A stretch of DNA of 64,000 nucleotides, from positions 1-64,000 of the forward strand of contig JAPOTE010000006.1 in NCBI GenBank assembly GCA_026709335.1, given 5' to 3'. Source of the stretch: Bacteroidota bacterium (lineage in GTDB: Bacteria; Bacteroidota; Rhodothermia; Rhodothermales; Bin80). The notes beneath the pieces were generated by a model. It had not been told where the DNA came from. It saw only the letters and a list, made by a program, of their open reading frames with translations, and made no database searches. The translations under genes and the position numbers were made by a program. Positions 7,578-16,621 of this stretch are shown one piece after another. Numbering within the stretch: position 1 is the first letter of the stretch; each line of letters opens with the position of its first letter.

Positions 7578-8791
7578 TGACCAAGTTTTTTATCCTCTGC
7601 CTGTTCCTGTTAATGATGGGATGTACCCAAGATCAAACCATGGACGAGGCACACAGACTCGCAGAAGAGCACCTGATCATTGACGCTCATATTGACCTCC
7701 CTTACCGCTTGACTCGACTACCTGAAGATGTCAGTCAAGAAACTTTCGGAGGCGATTTTGACTACCCAAAGGCAGCTGCAGGGGGCCTCAATGCTCCATT
7801 TATGTCCATCTATATTCCGCCTGCACGCCAGGATGTACCCGGCTCTGCAAAGCTTCTGGCTGATTCACTGATTGACGTAGTGGAAGAGATTGTAGAGCAT
7901 GCACCGGACAAGTTTGCAATTGCTACCCACTCATCGGAACTACTTGCTCATAAAAATAACGGCTTGATCTCGCTTCCACTTGGCATGGAAAATGGTGCAC
8001 CAGTTGGTAGCATAGAGGATCTGGAACACTTCTTTGAACGTGGAATTCGTTACATCACCCTCACGCACGGAAGAGATAATCACATATGTGATTCTTCCTA
8101 TGACTCGACACGAACATGGGGCGGTCTTAGTCCGTTTGGGGAAAAGGTCGTTGATCACATGAATCGACTGGGGATCATCATTGATATTTCTCATTTGACC
8201 GATAGCACCATAGCTCAGGTATTGCGTCGTACCCAGGCTCCAGTCCTCGCTACCCATTCATCTGCCCGCCACTTCACTCCCGGATGGGAGCGAAACCTGA
8301 GTGATGAGCTAATCCGATCTACTGCTGCCAAAGGCGGGGTTGTAATGATCGGCTTTGGCGCTTCATTTATCAGCAATGAATATCGGGAACGGAATGACGC
8401 ACTGGCCGGTGCAATTGAAGCTTACCTGGAAGAGAATAACATTAATCTTCGCACCGAAGAAGGAGTGCGGTACCGAGAATCTCAACGTAAATCAAATCCG
8501 ATTGGAACCCTTTCGGAAGTGGTTGACCATATTGATCATATTGTTGGTCTTGTTGGGATTGACCATGTAGGACTTGGTAGCGACTACGACGGAGTTACTG
8601 GACTCCCGGAGGGCCTGCAAGACGCTTCCACGTATCCCAACCTGATTGCTGAACTGATACGCCGAGGATATTCTGAAGAAGATATCGCTAAAATCCTTGG
8701 AGACAATGCGCTCAGAGTGTGGAAAGAAGTCGAAAAAGTGGCTTCAAATTATGTACCGCGTACGGAATCGGATACAAACGAGGAAACCTGA
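7577..8791 (+). CDS. Membrane dipeptidase, peptidase family M19 (lipoprotein)
   Basis: M19 enzymes are zinc dipeptidases related to renal dipeptidase, with broad dipeptide specificity. The 404-residue protein opens with a hydrophobic segment ending in a possible lipobox with Cys at residue 16, so it is probably anchored outside the cytoplasmic membrane. The metal-site motif DAHIDLPYRL is at about residues 36-45, followed by LPLGMENG, IDISHLTD, ATHSSARHF and GLGSDYDG, all in family order. It overlaps the rny stop by one base. Its 3' end overlaps the convergent glyS gene by 43 bp. Substrate is unknown. Confidence 0.9.
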   Translation: MTKFFILCLFLLMMGCTQDQTMDEAHRLAEEHLIIDAHIDLPYRLTRLPEDVSQETFGGDFDYPKAAAGGLNAPFMSIYIPPARQDVPGSAKLLADSLIDVVEEIVEHAPDKFAIATHSSELLAHKNNGLISLPLGMENGAPVGSIEDLEHFFERGIRYITLTHGRDNHICDSSYDSTRTWGGLSPFGEKVVDHMNRLGIIIDISHLTDSTIAQVLRRTQAPVLATHSSARHFTPGWERNLSDELIRSTAAKGGVVMIGFGASFISNEYRERNDALAGAIEAYLEENNINLRTEEGVRYRESQRKSNPIGTLSEVVDHIDHIVGLVGIDHVGLGSDYDGVTGLPEGLQDASTYPNLIAELIRRGYSEEDIAKILGDNALRVWKEVEKVASNYVPRTESDTNEET

Positions 8792-10179
8792 TCCTCCGCA
8801 ACCCGAAGTTGCTCTAAAGTATCACGATTTCGAATCGTGACCCCCTTTCCATTCAAAGTTTCACTATCAATCGTGATGCATAAAGGTGTGCCTGCTTCAT
8901 CCATTCTGCGATAGCGCTTACCAATGGATCCTTTTTCATCGTAAAACACATTCCATTGACGTCGAAGAGCTTTCGTTATTGCAGCTGCACGCTCCGGCAT
9001 TCCCTCTTTACGAAGTAACGGAAAAACTCCAGCCTTGATGGGCGCAATTGACGGTTCAAATGCCATGACGACACGGCTGCCTCCATCGACTTCATCTTTC
9101 CTGTAAGCTTCGCAAAGCAACATCAGAACTGTTCGATCCAGTCCAGCCGAGGTTTCCACCACAAATGGAATAAATCTGGTTCCCGAGGGCTGATGGAAGA
9201 TTTGCATCTTCTTGCCAGAATATTCCTGATGCCTTCGAAGATCATAGTCCGTACGAGAATGAATTCCTTCAATCTCTTGCCACCCAATCGGGAACTCATA
9301 CTGGATATCTACCGCAGCGTCTGCATAATGAGCAGGCTTTTCGTGGACATGCCAGCGTAGTTTAGAGGATGGAATACCATTCTGAAGATGCCAATCCCAT
9401 CTCCGCGAACGCCATAGTTCATAAGCTTCTGACTGTGCTCCCGGCTGAACAAAATACTGCATTTCCATTTGTTCAAATTCCCGCATTCGAAAAATGAATT
9501 GGCGGGCAACGATTTCATTACGGAATGCTTTGCCAATCTGGGCAATCCCGAACGGGATCTGCACACGCGAGGTAGCCAGTACATTCTGAAAATTCACGAA
9601 AATTCCCTGGGCCGTTTCGGGGCGAAGAAAGATCGAAGAATCTTCTCCCGCGAGCGCACCCACTTTTGTTTCAAACATCATGTTGAATTGCCGCACATCC
9701 GTCCAGTCAAATGCCCCCGAATCGGGTCCCCGAATTTCCTCGGCCAAGATCAGCGAATGAAGCGCCTTGGGCATGTCTTCTGCATTAAGCGCCTGAGTAA
9801 ACTGCTTATGGACCGCATCTGCATGCTCTGTTTTTCCTTTTGCTCTCAGGCGATCAATGTGCTGTTCAATGAGCTGATCTGCCCGATAGCGTCGTTTCGA
9901 CACTTTATCGTCAATGAGTGGATCATGAAATGCATCTACATGCCCGGACGCCTTCCAGACTTTCGGATGCATCAGAATTGCAGCGTCTATACCCTCAATG
10001 TTATCATTCGTATATACCATCTCGTGCCACCACCTTCTCTGTACGTTCCGCTTAAGTTCTACCCCCAGTGGACCATAATCATACGTGGCTCCGAGTCCTC
10101 CATAAATTTCCGAAGATTGGAATACAAAGCCTCGACGCTTACACAGTGCCGTAATTTCATCAAATCGCTTACTGCTCAT
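8749..10179 (-). CDS. glyS: Glycyl-tRNA synthetase (alpha2, single-chain type)
   Basis: This 476-residue class II synthetase charges tRNA-Gly. It is the eukaryote/archaea-like dimeric form, not the alpha2-beta2 form. It starts MSSKRFDEITALCKRRGF and has FQSSEIYGGLGATYDYGPLG, the LRPETAQGIFVNF signature, motif 2 FRNEI, the ExE segment FIFRMREFEQMEMQYFV (described, residues about 220-236) and a C-terminal anticodon-binding domain. Length is normal for a compact bacterial member. The C-terminal codons overlap the convergent M19 gene by 43 bp. The gene is 56 bases downstream of rho on the same strand. Confidence 0.95.
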   Translation of the reverse strand: MSSKRFDEITALCKRRGFVFQSSEIYGGLGATYDYGPLGVELKRNVQRRWWHEMVYTNDNIEGIDAAILMHPKVWKASGHVDAFHDPLIDDKVSKRRYRADQLIEQHIDRLRAKGKTEHADAVHKQFTQALNAEDMPKALHSLILAEEIRGPDSGAFDWTDVRQFNMMFETKVGALAGEDSSIFLRPETAQGIFVNFQNVLATSRVQIPFGIAQIGKAFRNEIVARQFIFRMREFEQMEMQYFVQPGAQSEAYELWRSRRWDWHLQNGIPSSKLRWHVHEKPAHYADAAVDIQYEFPIGWQEIEGIHSRTDYDLRRHQEYSGKKMQIFHQPSGTRFIPFVVETSAGLDRTVLMLLCEAYRKDEVDGGSRVVMAFEPSIAPIKAGVFPLLRKEGMPERAAAITKALRRQWNVFYDEKGSIGKRYRRMDEAGTPLCITIDSETLNGKGVTIRNRDTLEQLRVAEDQVSSFVSDSVRGT

Positions 10180-10235
10180 GAGCTGTTATATCGTTGTTTG
10201 ATTAGTCAAAGTGGGCGTTTCCCGACGAATTGTGA

Positions 10236-11366
10236 TCAATAGTCACGAACCAGAGCCGTAAGGAGTGCGTCATTGGTCGGAAAGGTTCTCATATGACGTG
10301 TCAAGGCCTGCATGGCTTCCATAGGAGGGCGACTGTTCAGGACCTGAAACAATCGATTATGCCTCTGAATTGAGTCCCCTAAGAGCAGATCTTCATTTCG
10401 TGTTCCAGATTTTCGAAGGTTGATTGCGGGCCATACGCGCCGGTGAGCCATTTCACGATCAAGAACAATTTCTGCGTTCCCTGTTCCTTTGAATTCCTCG
10501 AAAATCACTTCATCCATCCGGCTTCCCGTTTCGATCAAGGCCGTAGCAATGAGTGTCAGCGAACCCCCATTCTCTATATTTCGTGCACTCCCAAACAGGC
10601 GACGGGGAATCCTCATGGCCCCCGAGTCCAGCCCACCCGACATAGTTCTTCCTGAACCCTCTCCCCAGAGATTGAACGTGCGTCCAAGCCGTGTGAGCGA
10701 ATCCAATAACAGAACTACATCATCTCCCAATTCAACCAGACGTTTAGCATATTCAAATGCCAATACAGATACTCGTACATGATTGAATTCCTCCTGATCA
10801 CTGGAGCTCGCAAAAACCGTTGCTTTGGTGCTACGCCGGAAATCTGTTACTTCCTCAGGACGCTCATCAACCAATAACGCAACGAGATGAATGTCAGGAT
10901 GATTCATAGTCAGAGAGGATGCAATCTCCTTGAGAATCAATGTTTTACCGGTTCGAGGAGGTGCCACAATCAAAGATCGCTGTCCTTTTCCGATCGGGCA
11001 GGCAAGGTCAACTACCCGCATTGTAATATCATTTGAGCTCTTGACCAAATTCAGCTTCGTATCCGGATATATGATTCGCCCTTCTTCAAACTCATGAAGG
11101 CGTGACCATTCATCTGGAGCGATATTCATCACCTTCGTTAAGCGGGATACCTGTAAATCACCTTTCTTGCCAGGGCGCAGGAAACCCTCCAGTACGACAC
11201 CATCACGCAGTCTGTATCGACTGATGAGGGATGGCGGACAGAATGGATCATTGTCACTCTTCGGCATGCCCGACCTTAATTCTCGAACAAAACCGAACTT
11301 GCGATCTCCAATAATTTCAAGCATTCCCGTGAAGGGTCGCTCAGGGCGCTTCTTTTTGGAAGCCAT
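10236..11366 (-). CDS. rho: Transcription termination factor Rho (compact form)
   Basis: Rho is a hexameric RNA-dependent ATPase that ends transcription of untranslated RNA. This copy has 376 residues. It begins with a short basic tail and goes straight into the cold-shock-like RNA-binding domain (about 11-80), so the N-terminal helical domain of E. coli Rho is missing. Walker A is APPRTGKT at 135-142, instead of the common APPKAGKT. ALLVDERPEEVTDFRRS, LLLDSLTRLGR and the R-loop GSLTLIATALIETGSRMDEV follow. All catalytic segments are present, so it should be functional. glyS follows downstream. Confidence 0.95.
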   Translation of the reverse strand: MASKKKRPERPFTGMLEIIGDRKFGFVRELRSGMPKSDNDPFCPPSLISRYRLRDGVVLEGFLRPGKKGDLQVSRLTKVMNIAPDEWSRLHEFEEGRIIYPDTKLNLVKSSNDITMRVVDLACPIGKGQRSLIVAPPRTGKTLILKEIASSLTMNHPDIHLVALLVDERPEEVTDFRRSTKATVFASSSDQEEFNHVRVSVLAFEYAKRLVELGDDVVLLLDSLTRLGRTFNLWGEGSGRTMSGGLDSGAMRIPRRLFGSARNIENGGSLTLIATALIETGSRMDEVIFEEFKGTGNAEIVLDREMAHRRVWPAINLRKSGTRNEDLLLGDSIQRHNRLFQVLNSRPPMEAMQALTRHMRTFPTNDALLTALVRDY

Positions 11367-11505
11367 AACTCACTGTTTCAGCATCACCGTTGCACAGTAA
11401 TGCGTATCAGGTGTGACGAATTCGCGCTAGGCCGTATCGTGCGCGTTTAGAGAGGTTGATTCGTAGTATCTTACACTGTAATCTCCTTCTTGTTCCAATA
11501 GTGCT

Positions 11506-12093
11506 ATGCTGAGGTATGAATCGGTTTTATGGAGCCAAAATCTGACCTACTTGGCGGGGGTTGACGAAGTTGGCCGTGGCGCCCTTGCCGGACCGGTTGT
11601 CGCTGTGGCTGTTGTCTTCCCTCCTCACACTGCAATTGATGGAATTCAGGACAGTAAAATATTAACGAAGCGTGCCCGCAAAGATGGGTTAAAAAAAATC
11701 TGCCACTCAGCAATTGATCTCGGCGTTGGATTTGCTACTCCCCGGGAAATTGACAAACTCAATGTTCTTCATGCATCTTTACTAGCCATGCATCGCGCTG
11801 TGACTTCACTGGACTGCATACCCCAAGCCATCTTGGTGGACGGCAGGCGTTCCATTCCGGACATGCATTGTTCCCAACTAGCCCTCGTTAAAGGGGATCA
11901 GCGAAGCCAGTCCATCGCTGCAGCTTCCATTGTGGCAAAGGTTACACGTGATCAATTCATGCAACAGCTCCACAATAACTATCCTCAATATGGCTGGAGT
12001 CAAAACGTAGGGTATCCTACGAAAGGCCATTACGCTGCACTGCATGAAATTGGACCATGCACCCATCATCGTCAATCGTTCCGACTCAAATAG
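11506..12093 (+). CDS. rnhB: Ribonuclease HII
   Basis: RNase HII removes misincorporated ribonucleotides and RNA of RNA/DNA hybrids. The 195-residue protein contains GVDEVGRGALAGPVV (residues 18-32) with acidic catalytic residues D20 and E21, VDGRR with D112, and KGDQRSQSIAAASIVAKVTRD (described, about 141-160). These are the family active-site blocks in order. It is divergent from rho, with a 139-bp shared upstream region. Its last 22 bases overlap the convergent aroK gene. Confidence 0.96.
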   Translation: MLRYESVLWSQNLTYLAGVDEVGRGALAGPVVAVAVVFPPHTAIDGIQDSKILTKRARKDGLKKICHSAIDLGVGFATPREIDKLNVLHASLLAMHRAVTSLDCIPQAILVDGRRSIPDMHCSQLALVKGDQRSQSIAAASIVAKVTRDQFMQQLHNNYPQYGWSQNVGYPTKGHYAALHEIGPCTHHRQSFRLK

Positions 12094-12605
12094 GCCTCCC
12101 GGCATTTTGCCGCCGCTAATTCTGGTGTGACTCCCGTCATATCCAGAACCTTGTGAGCCTGATGATAGATTGACTCGCGCTGTCTGAGCAGGTTGCGCAC
12201 CTTTATTTCCATCTGCTCAATTGACAATCGAGCACCATTGGAGTCCAATAACAATGGCCGGATCGCTTGATCTGCGTGGAGTCTGCGTACCAACTCTTTT
12301 ACACCCACACGTAGATATATTAGCCATGACTCTTTCAATGCCCAAGCAAGGTTTTCGGATCTCATGAGGGTGCCACCACCTAATGCGCAGACACTGTGAT
12401 CCGGTAGCGAAGTCAGAGCTTTAGACTCCAGTTTCCGAAATACATTCTCCCCTTGCGTCGAAAAAATTTCTTCGATGCTCCTCCCCGCCAAATGGGTAAC
12501 ACGTTCATCCAAGTCAATAAATTCAACTGAAAGTAGAGCTGCGAGCTTCTCGCCCGTTACACTCTTGCCAGACCCCATAAAACCCGTCAATAAAACTCTG
12601 CACAT
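12072..12605 (-). CDS. aroK: Shikimate kinase
   Basis: Shikimate kinase phosphorylates shikimate at the 3-hydroxyl in chorismate biosynthesis. The 177-residue protein has the P-loop GFMGSGKS (residues 8-15), the substrate motif FIDLDERV (about 29-36), and GGGTL (about 77-81) with the following lid region containing RPLL. Length is typical. It is convergent with and overlaps rnhB by 22 bp. The 205-bp gap to truA is divergent and probably holds promoters for both. Confidence 0.95.
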   Translation of the reverse strand: MCRVLLTGFMGSGKSVTGEKLAALLSVEFIDLDERVTHLAGRSIEEIFSTQGENVFRKLESKALTSLPDHSVCALGGGTLMRSENLAWALKESWLIYLRVGVKELVRRLHADQAIRPLLLDSNGARLSIEQMEIKVRNLLRQRESIYHQAHKVLDMTGVTPELAAAKCREAYLSRND

Positions 12606-12810
12606 CGATTTTATGAACTCGTGAGATAACTTTCCTCCTCAAGATACATCCAGACGGGATTCAAGTCTCTATCCTGTTTTGAATTTCCCTCTGATAGATC
12701 ATGTCGCAACAAACATTTTTCAAATCCAATAAACAGCATAGTATATCTCGTGTACAAGGATCCAACATTTCACATCTGATCCTTCTAGCTTTATATTGGC
12801 ATCAAGTATC

Positions 12811-13575
12811 ATGCCTGTATACGCATTACTTCTGGAATATGATGGATCTGAGTATAGCGGATGGCAGCGACAAGATACTCAACCCACAATCCAAGCAGCT
12901 GTAGAGGAAGCTCTTCAGACTTTTCTGCGCTGTGATCCAATCCGAATTACAGGATCTGGGCGGACAGATGCAGGGGTGCATGCAAGAGGTCAGGTTGCCC
13001 ATTTTGAATGTGGCCCAATCGCGGAGGGTCTATGGAGACGGCTTGTTCATGGATTAAATGGTTTACTCCCCCCATCTATTGCAGTCCTCGCCGCAATAAA
13101 TGCTCCGGAAGATTTTCACGCACGTTATGATGCAAAACGACGTACCTATCATTATTATATTTCCCGCAAACCCTTGTCAATTGAACGCAATCGCCGCCTC
13201 GTTGTATCGCACAGATTAGATTTTGAACGCATGAATCATGCATGTCACCAATTGATTGGAACTCAGCATTTTGGCGCATTCTGTCGAACAAGCAGTGCGA
13301 CAATTAATCGCGTCTGCACCGTATACTATGCTCAATGGCAACCCGAAACCTCCGACGGATACTGGAGGTTTGTGATTGAAGCGGATCGTTTTTTACATGG
13401 TATGGTTCGCTCTCTGGTAGGAACCTTGCTGGAGATCGGACGCGGCCAAAGGTCTTCTCGGGATTTGGAACGCATTCTGGCAACGAAGGATAGACGCGAG
13501 GCAGGCCCATCTGCCGCTGCTTTTGCACTTCTTCTTGATCACGTGACCTACGCCACCCCTCTTTTTGAAATTTGA
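12811..13575 (+). CDS. truA: tRNA pseudouridine(38-40) synthase TruA
   Basis: TruA makes pseudouridine at positions 38-40 in the anticodon stem-loop of tRNAs. The 254-residue protein starts MPVYALLLEYDGSEYSGWQRQ. The catalytic Asp lies in GSGRTDAGVHARGQVAHF. KRRTYHYYI and the C-terminal FLHGMVRSLVGTLLEIGRG blocks follow. An in-frame TTG at 12796 would add five residues, but ATG at 12811 fits the family start better. The next gene begins eight bases after its stop. Confidence 0.96.
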   Translation: MPVYALLLEYDGSEYSGWQRQDTQPTIQAAVEEALQTFLRCDPIRITGSGRTDAGVHARGQVAHFECGPIAEGLWRRLVHGLNGLLPPSIAVLAAINAPEDFHARYDAKRRTYHYYISRKPLSIERNRRLVVSHRLDFERMNHACHQLIGTQHFGAFCRTSSATINRVCTVYYAQWQPETSDGYWRFVIEADRFLHGMVRSLVGTLLEIGRGQRSSRDLERILATKDRREAGPSAAAFALLLDHVTYATPLFEI

Positions 13576-13582
13576 GCCACTC

Positions 13583-14896
13583 ATGCGAATCTGCTGGTTG
13601 CTGGTCTTGTTGCTCGTTGCATGTGAGCGGCCGTTCGTAGAAACTACCCAACCTGAACTCCAGGTGATCGAACCTGATCTGACCGAAGTACAAACCTCTC
13701 AGGTCATTACGATCCTGGTCAAATCCACGCACTTTCGAATTTTAAAAGAAGTATCCCTCAATGGTGTTCAGATGAAACCTGCTCCCCCCGGCCCTGGCCA
13801 CTGGACAACCTCACTTGGGTTAAGGCATGGCATTAACAGATTTTACCTCGATGCAACCGATGAAGAAGGAGTATCCCGCAGAGATACCGCCTATGCGGTC
13901 TACCTGCCTCATCAGATTTCCAGAAATGCTCCCGCCCTTCCAGAAGGGAGAGGAGGCCACTCCACGATTCGCCTTCGTGACGGAAGCGTTATGGTTACAG
14001 GAGGAGCCCGCCAACAAGGAAATCTTGCTCAATCAGAATCATTTCTGCTCGATCCTACATCTGATCGCTTCATCCAAATGGAAGCGCGCCTGCTTACGCC
14101 AAGAACCGGGCATACAGCCAGTCTCCTGCCGGATGGCAAAGTACTCATTGTTGGTGGCAGCAGAATTGATTCACCTTCCGAGGTGAGTGATCTGATTGAA
14201 ACAGTAGAAATTATTGATCCCACTGCTTCCCAACCTGGATTCATTGAGCTGCCTGTCCGTGGACAGGCAATCCGAAGGACGCATCATACGGCAATCATTC
14301 ATGAGGATAATGGTGAATTGCTGCTTGATCTTGCAGGAGGCTATGGGGATCTTAATTATGGTGCGAACCCATTTTTTGGTGTACGACAGGATCTGCGAAC
14401 CTTCCGGATTGAATCCGATGAAGTGATTGCTTTGAATACCAGAGCTTCTGCACCATTTATATATGAACCTGTTGCCGGTCATACTGTAACCCAATCCCAA
14501 CCTGATTCGTACTTTATACTTGGAAGTCAATTCATGAATGGAGATGCTATTAACGGAAATATGCGAATACATTATCCAGGAGGATCCAGGGTAGATTTTT
14601 CTCCACTACCCGGATTACGGATTCCACGTACATACCATGCAACTGCTTCAATATTCGGCGGAATTTTTGGACTATTCGGAGGCAGGCTTGAATCTTCCGA
14701 CATCTCATTGCAAATCGAAATCTTTCACGAATCTACCGATCAGTTCTTTACGCTACGTCCTTCCCAGCCGATGGTTACCCGCTACGATCATACCGCAACT
14801 TCAACCGGACTAAGAGCTATACTTCTGGTTGGAGGATTCAATCAGAACGGAACAGCTACCCCTGTATCCGAGTTTGTTCTTTTTTCCTCAAGGTAA
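13583..14896 (+). CDS. Kelch/galactose-oxidase-like beta-propeller lipoprotein
   Basis: The 437-residue protein has a lipoprotein signal, MRICWLLVLLLVAC, with Cys14 as lipid site. A short Ig-like N-terminal domain (about 20-115) contains IKVSTHFRI-like beta strands. It is followed by repeated blades of the form R-x-GHTASLLPDGKVLIVGGS and YDHTATSTGLRAILLVGGF, typical of Kelch-type propellers. Four or five blades can be recognised between about 125 and 435. It is probably outer-membrane or periplasmic and binds a protein or glycan; no catalytic residues can be claimed. It follows truA by seven bases, so co-transcription is likely. Confidence 0.75.
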   Translation: MRICWLLVLLLVACERPFVETTQPELQVIEPDLTEVQTSQVITILVKSTHFRILKEVSLNGVQMKPAPPGPGHWTTSLGLRHGINRFYLDATDEEGVSRRDTAYAVYLPHQISRNAPALPEGRGGHSTIRLRDGSVMVTGGARQQGNLAQSESFLLDPTSDRFIQMEARLLTPRTGHTASLLPDGKVLIVGGSRIDSPSEVSDLIETVEIIDPTASQPGFIELPVRGQAIRRTHHTAIIHEDNGELLLDLAGGYGDLNYGANPFFGVRQDLRTFRIESDEVIALNTRASAPFIYEPVAGHTVTQSQPDSYFILGSQFMNGDAINGNMRIHYPGGSRVDFSPLPGLRIPRTYHATASIFGGIFGLFGGRLESSDISLQIEIFHESTDQFFTLRPSQPMVTRYDHTATSTGLRAILLVGGFNQNGTATPVSEFVLFSSR

Positions 14897-14914
14897 TTTC
14901 TAAACTGTTGATCC

Positions 14915-15094
14915 ATGAGACTTGACCGGATTCTCAACTGGATTGTGATTGCGATCGTGGCTGTCGTCGTGATCGTGCTGCTTGATATCATTCTTGGACT
15001 AGTTATTGGACTGGCCAAAATTGCACTCCCAATTCTAATCATTCTCTTTGTGATTGGCTTCATCTTGCGATTCATTGGTGCGCGGCGTGCTTGA
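14915..15094 (+). CDS. Small two-helix membrane protein of unknown function
   Basis: A 59-residue frame lies exactly in the gap between the Kelch lipoprotein and tadA. It starts MRLDRILNWIVIAIVAVVVI and is almost entirely hydrophobic, with two membrane helices (about residues 8-30 and 34-54) and a basic end, RFIGARRA. Its stop lies eight bases before the tadA ATG. Positive-in charge at both ends suggests a hairpin with both termini in the cytoplasm. The family is not recognised. Confidence 0.7.
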   Translation: MRLDRILNWIVIAIVAVVVIVLLDIILGLVIGLAKIALPILIILFVIGFILRFIGARRA

Positions 15095-15102
15095 GAAGGA
15101 GC

Positions 15103-15579
15103 ATGGCCCTTTCCCAACTTCTTGAACCTGATCGCCGCTATATGCGATCGGCTCTGCAACAGGCTGAACTGGCAAAAGAAAAGGGAGAAGTGCCTGTTGG
15201 CGCCGTCATTGTTCAGAGAGGGCAGATTGTTGGAAGAGGACACAACTTGGTTGAATCTCTCAGAGACCCTACCGCCCATGCCGAGATGATCGCTATCACT
15301 GCTGCATGCGAAACTCTCCAATCCAAGACACTAACTGGCTGTACCATGTACGTTACTCTTGAACCCTGCCCGATGTGTGCGGGCGCAATTGTACTGTCCA
15401 AGCTGGATCGTTTATGTTTTGGTGCATTTGACGCGAAAGCGGGGAGTGCTTCCACCTTATACAATATTCCTCAAGATCCACGCTTGAATCATCAGGTTGA
15501 TATAGTCAGTGGTATCGAGGCGGACAGGGCAGAAGAATTGCTCCGCGGTTTTTTTCAGGAACTCAGGGACACATCTTGA
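15103..15579 (+). CDS. tadA: tRNA-specific adenosine deaminase
   Basis: TadA converts A34 to inosine in the tRNA-Arg wobble position. The 158-residue protein has the zinc deaminase motifs HAE (59-61) and PCPMC (88-92), and MYVTLEPCPMCAGAI as a block. An AGAAGGAG purine run lies one base before the ATG, overlapping a possible upstream TTG start at 15091; spacing favours neither clearly, so ATG at 15103 is used. A guanine deaminase is a less likely alternative. Confidence 0.92.
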   Translation: MALSQLLEPDRRYMRSALQQAELAKEKGEVPVGAVIVQRGQIVGRGHNLVESLRDPTAHAEMIAITAACETLQSKTLTGCTMYVTLEPCPMCAGAIVLSKLDRLCFGAFDAKAGSASTLYNIPQDPRLNHQVDIVSGIEADRAEELLRGFFQELRDTS

Positions 15580-15616
15580 TCGCTCTCCATAGCAAATCTG
15601 ATCTGATAAATTCTAT

Positions 15617-16621
15617 ATGACAGATATAGTGATCATTGGAGCTGGCCCGGTCGGTCTGGCTTGTGGGATTGAAGCAGCAAGAAGCAACCTTCGCGCCACT
15701 GTCATTGATAAAGGGACCATTGTGAATTCACTGGTCGGCTACCCCACTCATATGGAGTTTTTTTCCACCGCAGAACTTCTTGAAATTGGTGGTCACCCCT
15801 TCCCTACTCTCTCTACAAAACCTACCCGCCCCGAAGCTCTCAAATACTACCGTCAGGTTGCCGTTGCTGAATCTCTGAATCTCCAACTTTATGAGCGCGT
15901 TCAGCACGTAGAAGGTTCTGATAACAACTTTACGGTTGTGACCACTAAGGGCACCCATCTATGCCGTAAAGTCATTGTGGCGACTGGATTTTTTGATATT
16001 CCCAATCCGCTTGACGTTCCTGGTGAAGAGCTTCCCAAAGTTACACATTACTACCACGAACCCTATGCCTATGCCGGACAAAGAGTAGCCATAATTGGAG
16101 CAAAAAACTCGGCGGCCAAAGCCGCACTGGAATGCCATCACTATGGAGCGAAGGTAACACTGATTCATCGCGGCGATTCTCTGTCCGAGAAGATAAAATA
16201 CTGGATCAGGCCAGATATTCAAAATCGCATAAAAGAAGGTAGTATTGTAGCTCATTTTAATACTCAAATACAATCCATCAAACCAAATGAGCTGATCCTG
16301 AATGGCCCCGAAGGCATGTTTTCGCTCAGCAATGACTTCGTAATTGCAATGACCGGCTATCGTCCTGATTACGCTTTCCTGGAAACACTGGGAATTACCA
16401 TTTCGGATGATCCATTCCGAACACCGGGTCATCACCCGGAAACATTCGAAACGAATCGTCCAGGCTTGTACATGGCTGGTACGGTGTGTGGTGGCTTACG
16501 TACGAGTCGCTGGTTCATTGAGAACGGACGCTTTCATGCTACGCAGATCATTCACCATATCTCTACAGGACGTGTCGAACAGCTTAAGTTAGAACAACGT
16601 AATTGGAAAACCGCTGAGTAG
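15617..16621 (+). CDS. ypdA: YpdA/Bdr family FAD-dependent bacillithiol disulfide reductase
   Basis: YpdA reduces bacillithiol disulfide with NADPH in species that use this thiol. The 334-residue protein begins with the FAD-binding IIGAGPVGLACGIEA motif (about 5-19). A second nucleotide-binding segment, VAIIGAKNSAAKAALE, is at about 157-172. The YpdA-type segments GYPTHMEFFSTAELLEIG and TGFFDIPNPL are visible. There is no CxxC redox pair as in thioredoxin reductase, which fits YpdA. Glycine-rich C-terminal FAD contacts are seen in GLYMAGTVCGGLRTSRWF. The presence of bacillithiol in the cell is inferred. Confidence 0.85.
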   Translation: MTDIVIIGAGPVGLACGIEAARSNLRATVIDKGTIVNSLVGYPTHMEFFSTAELLEIGGHPFPTLSTKPTRPEALKYYRQVAVAESLNLQLYERVQHVEGSDNNFTVVTTKGTHLCRKVIVATGFFDIPNPLDVPGEELPKVTHYYHEPYAYAGQRVAIIGAKNSAAKAALECHHYGAKVTLIHRGDSLSEKIKYWIRPDIQNRIKEGSIVAHFNTQIQSIKPNELILNGPEGMFSLSNDFVIAMTGYRPDYAFLETLGITISDDPFRTPGHHPETFETNRPGLYMAGTVCGGLRTSRWFIENGRFHATQIIHHISTGRVEQLKLEQRNWKTAE

